NCBI GenBank assembly: GCA_017443065.1
Contig: JAFSPF010000096.1
Location: 58,966 to 122,965 of the forward strand
DNA length: 64,000 nucleotides
Reading direction: 5' to 3'
Source of the DNA: Lachnospiraceae bacterium
GTDB lineage: Bacteria; Bacillota; Clostridia; Lachnospirales; Lachnospiraceae
A program made the translations under genes and the position numbers. Shown one piece after another: positions 13,862 through 22,328 of this stretch (its first letter is position 1; every line of letters begins with the position of its first letter). The notes below the pieces were generated by a model. That model saw nothing but the letters and a program-made list of their open reading frames with translations. It made no database searches and was not told the DNA's origin.

Positions 13862-15370
13862 ATGAAACTATCCACATTGTTAGAAGGACTGGAATATGAC
13901 TTCGTGGCCGGCGGAACGTCAGCGGGCGGTACGGCAGCGGCGGACGCAGGCGCGATCGAGGTGACGGCGGTTGTCAATGACACGCGCAAGGTCGTGCCGG
14001 GCTGTCTTTTCATCTGCATCACGGGCGCGCGGTTTGACGCGCATGAGAAGGCGGGGGAGGCCGCCGGAAAAGGCGCGCGGGTGATCGTGACGGAAAAGGC
14101 GGTCACGCTGCCTGCGGATACGGAGGCGGTCGAGCTGCGCGTAAAGGATACGCGTTACGCGATGGCGCTGATCAGCGCGGCCTGGTTTGATTATCCGGCG
14201 AAGAAGCTGAAGACGGTCGGCATCACCGGCACCAAGGGAAAGACCACGACGACCTGGCTCATCCGTGACATGCTGACGAGGGCAGGAAGGAAATGCGGCC
14301 TGATCGGCACGATCGAATACATCATCGGGGAAGAGCACATCCATGCCACGAACACCACGCCGGAATCCTATGACCTGCAGGAGATGCTGGCGAGGATGGT
14401 CGGGGCGGGCTGCGACAGCGTGGTGATGGAGGTGAGTTCCCAGGCGCTGATGCTGCACCGCACGGCGGGCATTCAATTCGATATCGGCATCTTCACGAAT
14501 CTGGAGGCGGATCATATCGGCGAGCATGAGCACAAGGATTTTGCGGATTACATGCACTGCAAATCCCTGCTGTTTACGCAGTGTGATCTCGGCATTGTCA
14601 ATATGGACGATGCGCACTGCGAGGGCGTGACGAAGGGACATACCTGCAAATTGCTGACCTACGGCTTTTCGGAACAAGCGGACCTTCGCGTCGTGAACCT
14701 CGCCTACATCCGCAAGCCCGGCGCACTCGGCGCCTTCTTTGACACGGAGGGGGAGCTGCGTCTGCATGCGGAAATCTGCAATCCGGGGAAATTCTCCGTT
14801 TACAACGCGCTCAGCGCGATCGCGGTCGCGCACGCCCTGGGCTGCGAAGAGGAGGCGATCCGCGCGGCCTTAAAGGAAGCAAAGGTGAAGGGCCGCATCG
14901 AGATGATCCCCGTGTCCGAAAAATACACGCTGATGATCGATTACGCGCACAACGCGATGGCCTTAAAGAGCCTTTTGACGACGCTTCGGGATTACCGGCC
15001 GGGGCGGCTGGTCTGCCTCTTCGGCTGCGGCGGCAACCGCGCCAGGGACCGCCGCTTTGAGATGGGAGAGGTTTCCGGCAGATACGCGGACCTCACGATC
15101 ATCACCTCGGACAACCCGCGGGACGAGGACCCGCAGGCGATCATTGATGACATCAAGACGGGGATGGCGAAGACGGACGGCGAATACATCGAAATCATCG
15201 ACCGCAGGGAGGCAATCCGTTACGTGATGGCGCATGCCGAGGACGGCGACATCATCGTGCTGGCCGGAAAGGGGCATGAGGACTATCAGGAAATCAATGG
15301 CGTCAAATACCCGATGGATGAACGCGACATCGTGAGAGAGATCGCAGAAGAGTTACGGAATGCACAGTAG
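13862..15370 (+). CDS. murE: UDP-MurNAc-tripeptide synthetase (meso-DAP adding)
   Basis: The start at 13862 has GGGGGAG upstream; the in-frame extension runs into the terminator. The 502-residue ligase adds meso-diaminopimelate to UDP-MurNAc-L-Ala-D-Glu in the cytosol. The ATP site GTKGKTTTTW lies near residue 123, and NTTPES near 160. The motif DNPR (in SDNPRDEDP, near residue 419) is the recognised selector for meso-DAP over lysine. The gene heads a nine-gene operon to rsgA and is separate from the mur genes at 49-52 kb. Confidence 0.95.
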   Translation: MKLSTLLEGLEYDFVAGGTSAGGTAAADAGAIEVTAVVNDTRKVVPGCLFICITGARFDAHEKAGEAAGKGARVIVTEKAVTLPADTEAVELRVKDTRYAMALISAAWFDYPAKKLKTVGITGTKGKTTTTWLIRDMLTRAGRKCGLIGTIEYIIGEEHIHATNTTPESYDLQEMLARMVGAGCDSVVMEVSSQALMLHRTAGIQFDIGIFTNLEADHIGEHEHKDFADYMHCKSLLFTQCDLGIVNMDDAHCEGVTKGHTCKLLTYGFSEQADLRVVNLAYIRKPGALGAFFDTEGELRLHAEICNPGKFSVYNALSAIAVAHALGCEEEAIRAALKEAKVKGRIEMIPVSEKYTLMIDYAHNAMALKSLLTTLRDYRPGRLVCLFGCGGNRARDRRFEMGEVSGRYADLTIITSDNPRDEDPQAIIDDIKTGMAKTDGEYIEIIDRREAIRYVMAHAEDGDIIVLAGKGHEDYQEINGVKYPMDERDIVREIAEELRNAQ

Positions 15371-17657
15371 CAATCAGCAGACGTGCACGCCGCTGCACGA
15401 GGGCGCAGCTTTTGCCGACATCATCATAGACATTTCGCATGAGAAGGTTGACCGCCCCTTCCAGTACCGGATCCCGGAGGCATTGCGGGAAGCGGTCACG
15501 ATCGGCTGCTGCGTGTCCGTGCCCTTCGGCCGCGGCAACACGCCGCGCAAGGGCTATGTGACCGGCATCTCCGACAGGGCGCAGATTGAAGAAGATCGCA
15601 TCAAGGACATCACGGGTCCGGCGGAAGAGGAGGAGAGCGTCGAGCACGCCATGATCCGCCTGGCCGCCTGGATGCGGGAGTGCTACGGCGGCACGATGAT
15701 CCAGGCCTTAAAGACCGTGCTGCCCGCCCATAAAAAGATGAAATCCCTGGAGCAGCGGGCCGTGCGGCTGACACTGCCCCGCGAGGAGGCGCAGGCGCTG
15801 CTTGCGGAATACATCAGGAAGCATCACCTTGCAAGGGCAAGACTGATCGAGGCCCTGCTGCAGACGGCGGACGGCGTGCTGCCCTACCCCCTGGTGACGG
15901 GGAAGCTGCATATCGCAGCCGCGAACATCCGCGCCCTGAAGGAAAAGGGGATTCTTGCCGTCGATACAACAAGCGTTTACCGCAATCCGGTGACGGAGCG
16001 GGTGCGGAATGCGGCGGAGGAGGAGCGGAAGCGCTTAAGCGATGAACAGTCACATGTCGTAAAGGACATGATGGCGCGTTTTGCGAAGGGCGACCTGCGT
16101 CCTTCGCTTGTGCACGGCATCACCGGCAGCGGCAAGACGGAGGTTTATATCTGCCTGATCGAGGAGATGGTGCAAAGGGGCAGACAGGCGATCGTGCTAA
16201 TCCCGGAGATTGCCCTGACCTACCAGACGCTTTTGCGCTTTTACCGTCACTTCGGCGACCGCGTCTCCGTGATGAACTCGACGCTTTCGCCCGGCGAAAA
16301 ATACGACCAGTTCCGGCGGGCCAGGGAGGGCGAGATCGACGTGATGATCGGACCCCGGAGCGCCCTGTTCACGCCGTTTCAAAACCTCGGGCTCATCATC
16401 ATCGACGAGGAGCACGAGCTGACCTATAAAAGCGAAACCGCGCCGCGCTACCACGCCAGGGAGACCGCGATCGAGCGGGCACGCCTGACGGAGGGGAAGG
16501 CCATGGTGCTGTTGGGCTCGGCGACCCCTTCGCTCGAAGCGTATACTGCTGCAAAGAAGGGCGCATATCAGCTCTATACGCTGACGAAGCGCCTGACCGG
16601 CGGCACCCTTGCCCGGGTCCGCATCGCGGACCTGCGCGCGGAGCTGAAGGCGGGAAACCGTTCCCCCTTCTCCCGCGACCTGACGCTGCTTTTGGACGAC
16701 AGGCTTACGCGCGGGGAGCAGGCGATGCTGTTCCTCAACCGTCGCGGTCTGCATTCCTTTCTGTCCTGCCGCTCCTGCGGGCATGTGTTCCGCTGTCCGC
16801 ACTGCGACGTGTCTCTGACGGAGCACCGGGGCGGGAGGCTGGTCTGTCATTACTGCGGCCATACGGAGGCGTCCGTCAGAAGCTGCCCCTCCTGCGGGTC
16901 ACACTATGTTTCGGCCTTCAAGGCCGGGACGCAGCAGATGGAGGAGCAGCTCAAAAAACAGTTTCCGGGCGCGCGTGTGCTCCGGATGGACGCGGACACG
17001 ACGCGCACGAAAAACAGCTATGAGGAGATCCTGTCCGCCTTTGCGGATTACAAGGCCGATGTCCTCGTCGGCACGCAGATGATCGTGAAGGGGCATGACT
17101 TCCCGCTGGTGACGCTGGTGGGCGTGCTGGCGGCGGACCTTTCCCTCCATGACCAGGACTTCCGCGCGGCGGAGCGCACCTTTCAGCTGCTGACGCAGGC
17201 GGCGGGCCGTGCGGGACGCGGGGAGCGGCCCGGCGAGGTGGTGATCCAGACCTACGAACCGGAGCATTACGCCATCCTTGCCGCCGCGGCACAGGACTAT
17301 GACCGGTTTTACGAGGAGGAGATGTTGTACCGCTCGCTCTTAAAATATCCGCCGGCCGCGCACATGCTGGCGGTCTTCCTCTTTTCCCCATCGGAGGAGG
17401 CGGCGCTGACCTTTGCGGGGAAGCTGCGGATGCGCCTGGAGGAGGCGGAACGGGAGGAGGCGGAGGAGAAGCGGGCGCTGCTGATCGGGCCGACACCGGC
17501 CAGGATCAGCTTTGTGGAGGATGTATATCGCTTTGCGCTGTATCTGAAGCATGCGGACATGGAACAACTGGTGCGGCTGCGCACAATCCTCGAAGCGGAG
17601 GAGGTGCCGGCGAATGTGAGCATCCAGTTTGACTCTGACCCCATGCGCACATTATAG
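15360..17657 (+). CDS. priA: Primosomal replication helicase PriA
   Basis: The ATG at 15360 overlaps the end of murE by 11 bases, giving 765 residues. The DNA-binding N-terminal domain is followed by a helicase core with Walker A GITGSGKTE (about residue 255) and the DEAH-like box IIIDEEHE near 346. The zinc-binding insertion is a series of Cys pairs beginning CRSCGHVFRCPHC (near 470). The motif TQAAGRAGR closes the helicase domain. It restarts stalled forks by loading the replicative helicase. Confidence 0.95.
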   Translation: MHSSNQQTCTPLHEGAAFADIIIDISHEKVDRPFQYRIPEALREAVTIGCCVSVPFGRGNTPRKGYVTGISDRAQIEEDRIKDITGPAEEEESVEHAMIRLAAWMRECYGGTMIQALKTVLPAHKKMKSLEQRAVRLTLPREEAQALLAEYIRKHHLARARLIEALLQTADGVLPYPLVTGKLHIAAANIRALKEKGILAVDTTSVYRNPVTERVRNAAEEERKRLSDEQSHVVKDMMARFAKGDLRPSLVHGITGSGKTEVYICLIEEMVQRGRQAIVLIPEIALTYQTLLRFYRHFGDRVSVMNSTLSPGEKYDQFRRAREGEIDVMIGPRSALFTPFQNLGLIIIDEEHELTYKSETAPRYHARETAIERARLTEGKAMVLLGSATPSLEAYTAAKKGAYQLYTLTKRLTGGTLARVRIADLRAELKAGNRSPFSRDLTLLLDDRLTRGEQAMLFLNRRGLHSFLSCRSCGHVFRCPHCDVSLTEHRGGRLVCHYCGHTEASVRSCPSCGSHYVSAFKAGTQQMEEQLKKQFPGARVLRMDADTTRTKNSYEEILSAFADYKADVLVGTQMIVKGHDFPLVTLVGVLAADLSLHDQDFRAAERTFQLLTQAAGRAGRGERPGEVVIQTYEPEHYAILAAAAQDYDRFYEEEMLYRSLLKYPPAAHMLAVFLFSPSEEAALTFAGKLRMRLEEAEREEAEEKRALLIGPTPARISFVEDVYRFALYLKHADMEQLVRLRTILEAEEVPANVSIQFDSDPMRTL

Positions 17658-17678
17658 AAAGCAGGAGGAAACAACCAC

Positions 17679-18176
17679 ATGGCAATCAGAACGGTCCGGC
17701 AGGAGCCGGATGACGCGCTGCACAAGCGCTGCAAGGAAGTCAAGGAAGTCACGGGAAGGATCAAAGAACTCGTAGCGGACATGATCGAGACGATGCACGA
17801 GGCCGGCGGTGTGGGACTTGCCGCGCCGCAGGTCGGCATCTTAAAGCGCGTCTTCGTCGTGGATACCACGGGGGAGGAGCCTTTTTGCTGCATCAACCCG
17901 GAGATTCTCTCCGAGGAGGGGGAGCAGACGGGCTACGAGGGCTGCTTAAGCCTCCCCGGTTATTCCGGCAAGGTCACGCGTGCGAAGAAGGTAAAGATCC
18001 GCGCGCTGAACGCGGAGGGGGAGAGCTTTGAGATGGAGGCGGAGGACCTCGTCGCCAGGGCGATCCTGCATGAATACGATCACCTCGAGGGCATCATGTA
18101 CACGGAGAAGATGATCGGGGAGCTCGTGCGCAACGAGGACCTGACGGAAGAGGATTTTGAGGAAGAGGAAGCCTGA
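17679..18176 (+). CDS. def: Peptide deformylase
   Basis: The 165-residue metalloenzyme removes the formyl group from nascent N-terminal methionine. All three family motifs are present: GVGLAAPQVG (near residue 45), EGCLSLP (near 88) with the cysteine ligand, and HEYDH (near 131) with the two histidine ligands and catalytic glutamate. The start ATG follows AGGAGGAAACAACC. It is paired with fmt 30 bases downstream, the enzyme that adds the formyl group. Confidence 0.97.
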   Translation: MAIRTVRQEPDDALHKRCKEVKEVTGRIKELVADMIETMHEAGGVGLAAPQVGILKRVFVVDTTGEEPFCCINPEILSEEGEQTGYEGCLSLPGYSGKVTRAKKVKIRALNAEGESFEMEAEDLVARAILHEYDHLEGIMYTEKMIGELVRNEDLTEEDFEEEEA

Positions 18177-18206
18177 GACCCGCGGACAGAGTCGGAGGTG
18201 GCATCT

Positions 18207-19175
18207 GTGAAACTGGTATTTTTCGGAACACCGGATTTTGCCGTTTCGGCGCTTGCGGCGCTGCATGATGCGGGACATACGATTGTCTCGGTCGTGACAC
18301 AGCCGGATAAGCCGAAGGGCAGGAGCGGTAAATTACAGGCATCGCCGGTGAAGGAATTTGCGCTTGCCCATGACATTCCCGTGCTGCAGCCTGTGCGCGT
18401 GCGGGAGGAGGCGGCGGTGGAGGAACTGCGCGCCACGGGCGCAGAGGTCTTTGTCGTTGCGGCCTTCGGGCAGATTCTGCCAAAGACGGTGCTGGAGATC
18501 CCGCCGCTTGGCTGCATCAACATCCATGCCTCCCTTCTGCCGAAGCTGCGCGGCGCTTCCCCCATCCAGACGGCCATCCTCACGGGAGAGGAGAAGACCG
18601 GCATCACGATCATGCAGATGGATGAGGGCTGTGACACCGGCGACATCCTCTTGCAGGAGGAGCTGCCCATTGCCCCGGACGACACGGGGGGCAGCCTGTT
18701 TGACAAGCTTGCGGCCCTCGGCGCGGAGGCCGTCGTGAAGGCCCTGCCGCTCCTTGCGGAGGGGAAGCTTCCCCCAAAGAAGCAGGAGGAGGAGAAGGTA
18801 ACGCTGTCCGCGAAATTCACGAAGGAAAGCGGAAAGATCGACTGGCAAAAGGACGCGGCGTACCTGTCGCGCCTCGTCCGCGCGGTGAATCCCTGGCCCT
18901 GTGCCTATACGACCCTCGGCGGTAAGACGTTAAAGATCTGGGAGGCCTTTCCCCTGCAATCGGGAGAGGAGGTTCCGGTGACGGCGGACGGGAAGGCAGG
19001 AGCAGACCGGGCGCCCGGCAGCGTGCTTTACGCTGCGGCGGAGGGCATCCTCGTACAGACGGGGGACGGCATTCTGAGGATTACGGAGCTGCAGCCGGAG
19101 AGTAAGAAGAGAATGCGGGCCGCGGACTTCCTGAACGGAACGCGGCTGACTGCGGGAGAATTGCTGGGAAGGTGA
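18207..19175 (+). CDS. fmt: Methionyl-tRNA formyltransferase
   Basis: Two GTG codons compete. The one at 18207 is chosen because GGAGG (18194-18198) lies eight bases upstream and the product then begins directly with the family start KLVFFGTPDFAV. The GTG at 18198 overlaps the binding site. The 322-residue enzyme transfers formyl from 10-formyl-THF to initiator Met-tRNA. The motif HASLLPKLRG near residue 106 contains the catalytic histidine region, and a C-terminal OB-like tRNA-binding domain follows residue 205. Its stop overlaps the rsmB start in GTGA. Confidence 0.95.
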   Translation: MKLVFFGTPDFAVSALAALHDAGHTIVSVVTQPDKPKGRSGKLQASPVKEFALAHDIPVLQPVRVREEAAVEELRATGAEVFVVAAFGQILPKTVLEIPPLGCINIHASLLPKLRGASPIQTAILTGEEKTGITIMQMDEGCDTGDILLQEELPIAPDDTGGSLFDKLAALGAEAVVKALPLLAEGKLPPKKQEEEKVTLSAKFTKESGKIDWQKDAAYLSRLVRAVNPWPCAYTTLGGKTLKIWEAFPLQSGEEVPVTADGKAGADRAPGSVLYAAAEGILVQTGDGILRITELQPESKKRMRAADFLNGTRLTAGELLGR

Positions 19176-20539
19176 AGACGGAAAAGGATAAAGCGCGGGC
19201 AACGGTCCTGCGCGTCTTATGTGAAGGAGAACAGGAGGGGGCGCATGTGTACGCCCTCTTACAGCGTGCGCTCGAAGACCATGCCCTGAACGCAAAGGAC
19301 AGGGCCTTTGTGCGGATGCTCGCGGGGGAATGCGTGAAGCGCCGCATGTCGCTGGATGACGTGATCGACCGCTACGCCCGGACAAAGAAGCCCCTGAAGC
19401 CCGTGATCCGCAACATCCTGCGGATGGGGGCCTGCCAGATCCTGTTTCTGGACCGCGTCCCGGATGCGGCGGCCGTCTCCTCCTCCGTGGAGCTCACGCG
19501 GGGCAGGGGCTTTCGTCAGCTGACGGGCTTTGTGAACGGGGTGCTCAGGAGGATTTCCACAGAAAAAGAACATATCGAATATTCGTCTATATATACACGG
19601 TATTCCGTGCCACAGTGGATGTATGACAAACTGGAGGAGACCTACGGACCGCAGGAAACGCAGCGGATGGCGGAGGCCTTTCTGCGGACGCCCGCGCTCA
19701 CCCTCCGCCTGGATACGCGTCTTTCGGAGGAGGAGCGGGAGGCGCTTTGCGAACGGATCCTCCGGGAAGCAGCCGGCGCACATCCGGACTGCGAGGCAGG
19801 GAAGCATCCCTTTTTCCCCTACGCACTGCAGCTGCGCCGGGCGGGGGATGTGACGAAGCTGTACGGTTATAAAGAAGGCCGTTTCATGGTGCAGGACGCG
19901 GCGGCGATGCTGGCAGCGGCATGTGCCGGAATCCGCGCGGGAGACACGGTGATCGATGTCTGCGCCGCGCCGGGCGGCAAGGCCCTGCATGCGGCGGAGC
20001 TGGGCGCGAAGGTGTATGCCTTTGACCTGACGAAGGACAAATGCGATAAGCTCCGGGAGAATCTGCGCAGGATGCGCCTGGACAAGGTGGAGGTCCGGCA
20101 GCAGGACGCCCGGGAAAGCGTTGCGGCGCTGGAGGGATGCGCGGATGTCGTCATCTGCGACCTGCCCTGCTCCGGTCTCGGGGTGCTGGCCCACAAGGCG
20201 GACATCAAATACCGCCTGAAGTCTTCGGACATTACGGAGCTTTCTGCCCTGCAGAAGGAGATTCTGACCGCCGCCGTCCGTTATCTGAAAGAGGGCGGGA
20301 CGCTGCTCTACAGCACCTGCACGCTCACAAGGGAAGAAAATGATGAGATCGCGGACTGGATCCGGGAGACGCTGCCACTGACACCGGAGGACCTGAGGCC
20401 GTATCTTCCGGATGTGCTGCGGGGAGATGTCAGCGAAGCGCATCCGGAGCGCGTGACAATCCTCCCCGGGCGGTACGATACGGACGGATTCTTTATCGCG
20501 CGTTTCGTGAAAGGAAGGGCAGCAGGAGAGGCAATATGA
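19172..20539 (+). CDS. rsmB: 16S rRNA (cytosine-967-C5) methyltransferase
   Basis: The 455-residue protein starts at GTG in a GTGA overlap with fmt. Residues 1-140 form the NusB-like RNA-binding domain. The methyltransferase domain carries the SAM site DVCAAPGGKALHAAE (near residue 270), the first catalytic cysteine in CDLPCSG (near 330) and the second in STCTLTREEN (near 380). Order and length match RsmB. It modifies C967 of 16S rRNA using SAM. The stop overlaps the rlmN start. Confidence 0.95.
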   Translation: MKTEKDKARATVLRVLCEGEQEGAHVYALLQRALEDHALNAKDRAFVRMLAGECVKRRMSLDDVIDRYARTKKPLKPVIRNILRMGACQILFLDRVPDAAAVSSSVELTRGRGFRQLTGFVNGVLRRISTEKEHIEYSSIYTRYSVPQWMYDKLEETYGPQETQRMAEAFLRTPALTLRLDTRLSEEEREALCERILREAAGAHPDCEAGKHPFFPYALQLRRAGDVTKLYGYKEGRFMVQDAAAMLAAACAGIRAGDTVIDVCAAPGGKALHAAELGAKVYAFDLTKDKCDKLRENLRRMRLDKVEVRQQDARESVAALEGCADVVICDLPCSGLGVLAHKADIKYRLKSSDITELSALQKEILTAAVRYLKEGGTLLYSTCTLTREENDEIADWIRETLPLTPEDLRPYLPDVLRGDVSEAHPERVTILPGRYDTDGFFIARFVKGRAAGEAI

Positions 20540-21579
20540 CGGATGTCAAATCCATGACAAAAGCGGAGCTTGCGGCATACCTCGGCGGCATGGGAGAAAA
20601 GCCCTTCCGCGCAAAGCAGCTCTATGAATGGCTGCAGGTGCACCGCATCCGCTCCTATGAGGAGGCGACGAACCTGCCGGCTGCGCTTAGGAAGCGCCTT
20701 TCGGAGGAAGCGCCGCTCACGGTCCTTGCGCCCCTTGCGGTGCAGCGCTCCCGGATCGACAACACGGCGAAGACCCTCTTTGCCCTGCCGGACGGTGAGG
20801 CGATCGAGAGCGTGGCCATGCATTACCGCTTCGGCTTGAGCGTTTGCGTGTCCTCGCAGGCCGGCTGCGACCGGGGCTGTATCTTCTGCGCCTCCGGCAT
20901 CGGCGGGCTGTCCCGGAACCTGACGGCTTCGGAAATGCTGGAGCAGGTGTATGCCGTTTCCGCACAGGAGGGGGAGGCGGTCAAAAGGGTGGTCGTCATG
21001 GGGAGCGGCGAGCCCTTCCTGAATTATGAGAACCTGCACCGCTTCCTCACGATCCTCACGGACAAGGAGGGCTTTGGCCTCGGCACGCGGCATGTGACGG
21101 TCTCCACCTGCGGGATCGTGCCGCGCATCCTGGACTTCGCAAGGGACTTCCCCCAGGCGGGACTGGCCGTTTCCCTTCATGCGCCGACGCAGGAGAAGCG
21201 GGAGAGGATCATGCCGCGGGCAGCGGGAGACTATGGCCTGAAGGAACTGATCGGGGCGGCAAGGACGGTCACGGAACAAACCGGGCGGAAGATCACCTTC
21301 GAATACGCGCTGATCGGGGGCCTCAACGACGGGGAGGAGGACGCACGGGCACTGGCGGCGCTGCTGAAGGGGATGCTCTGCGTCGTGAACCTCATTCCGG
21401 TGAATCCCGTGACGGAAAGGAGGCTCCGGGAGCCAAACAAAACAGATGTTCGAGAATTTAAAAAAAACCTTGAAACATCAGGTATAAATGTTACAATTAG
21501 AAGGGAAATGGGAAGAGACATTGACGGCGCATGCGGACAACTTCGTCATCGCAACAGCCGGGGGGAGAGGACTTGCTGA
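20536..21579 (+). CDS. rlmN: Dual-specificity RNA methyltransferase RlmN
   Basis: The 347-residue radical SAM enzyme starts in an ATGA overlap with rsmB. It has an N-terminal helical RNA-binding region (FRAKQLYEWL) and the cluster motif CDRGCIFC (about residues 111-118). The methyl-accepting C-terminal cysteine lies in DIDGACGQL near residue 332. It places the C2 methyl on A2503 of 23S rRNA and on A37 of some tRNAs. Its last seven bases overlap the TTG start of stp. Confidence 0.95.
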   Translation: MTDVKSMTKAELAAYLGGMGEKPFRAKQLYEWLQVHRIRSYEEATNLPAALRKRLSEEAPLTVLAPLAVQRSRIDNTAKTLFALPDGEAIESVAMHYRFGLSVCVSSQAGCDRGCIFCASGIGGLSRNLTASEMLEQVYAVSAQEGEAVKRVVVMGSGEPFLNYENLHRFLTILTDKEGFGLGTRHVTVSTCGIVPRILDFARDFPQAGLAVSLHAPTQEKRERIMPRAAGDYGLKELIGAARTVTEQTGRKITFEYALIGGLNDGEEDARALAALLKGMLCVVNLIPVNPVTERRLREPNKTDVREFKKNLETSGINVTIRREMGRDIDGACGQLRHRNSRGERTC

Positions 21580-22328
21580 AGAGTTTTTCCGTTACCGACA
21601 TCGGCAAGAAGAGAAAACTGAATCAGGACTACGTGTATTCCTCGGATACACCGGTGGGGAATCTTCCGAACGTCTTTATCGTGGCGGACGGCATGGGGGG
21701 ACATGCCGGCGGCGGCTTTGCCTCGCGCTTTACGGTGGAGACGATGATGGAGGAGATCAGCGCGGACGAGCATACGAAGGACCCGAAGAAGATTCTGCGC
21801 CATGCCATCGAAAGTGCCAATGAAAAGCTGCGCGCCAGGGCCGCCGAGGACAAGAAACTCTTCGGGATGGGGACGACGATCGTCGCCGCCACATTTCAGG
21901 AGGACCAGCTCCTCGTCGCCAATGTCGGAGATTCCAGACTCTACATCATCGGCAAAAAGAAGATCCGCCAGATCACGAAGGATCATTCCCTCGTGGAGGA
22001 GATGGTGCGCGCCGGCGGGATCGATGAGGAGACCGCAAGGCACCGTCCGGACAAAAACATCATCACCCGTGCGGTGGGTGCCATGGAGGACGTGGAGGTT
22101 GATTTTTTCCAGGTGAAGTTAAAGCCCGGGGACATCATTCTGATGTGCTCCGACGGGCTGACGAATATGCTCGAGGACGAAGAGATCCGCATGATCGTGG
22201 ACGGTCAGCGGGATATTATCGAAAAGACGGAAAAGCTGGTGGAGGCGGCCAACAACGAGGGCGGCAAGGATAACATCGCCGTGATTTTGGTGGAGCCTTT
22301 TGCCGGCGCTGAGGATTATGATGATTAA
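21573..22328 (+). CDS. stp: PP2C-type serine/threonine phosphatase Stp
   Basis: I place the start at the TTG at 21573, directly after GGGGGAGAGG; the ATG at 21531 lies deep in rlmN without a site. The 251-residue phosphatase has the PP2C metal motifs: QDYVY near the N terminus, VADGMGGHAGG near 40, NVGDSR near 115, SDGLTNM near 190 and KDNIAVI near 233. It dephosphorylates proteins modified by the kinase encoded next. The final codons overlap the prkC start, so the two are made together. Confidence 0.95.
   Translation: MLKSFSVTDIGKKRKLNQDYVYSSDTPVGNLPNVFIVADGMGGHAGGGFASRFTVETMMEEISADEHTKDPKKILRHAIESANEKLRARAAEDKKLFGMGTTIVAATFQEDQLLVANVGDSRLYIIGKKKIRQITKDHSLVEEMVRAGGIDEETARHRPDKNIITRAVGAMEDVEVDFFQVKLKPGDIILMCSDGLTNMLEDEEIRMIVDGQRDIIEKTEKLVEAANNEGGKDNIAVILVEPFAGAEDYDD

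Noticed and set aside
19259-20443. Minus-strand frame of 394 codons opposite rsmB
   Set aside because: RsmB motifs are intact on the plus strand; the antisense product shows no domain and has shadow-type composition.
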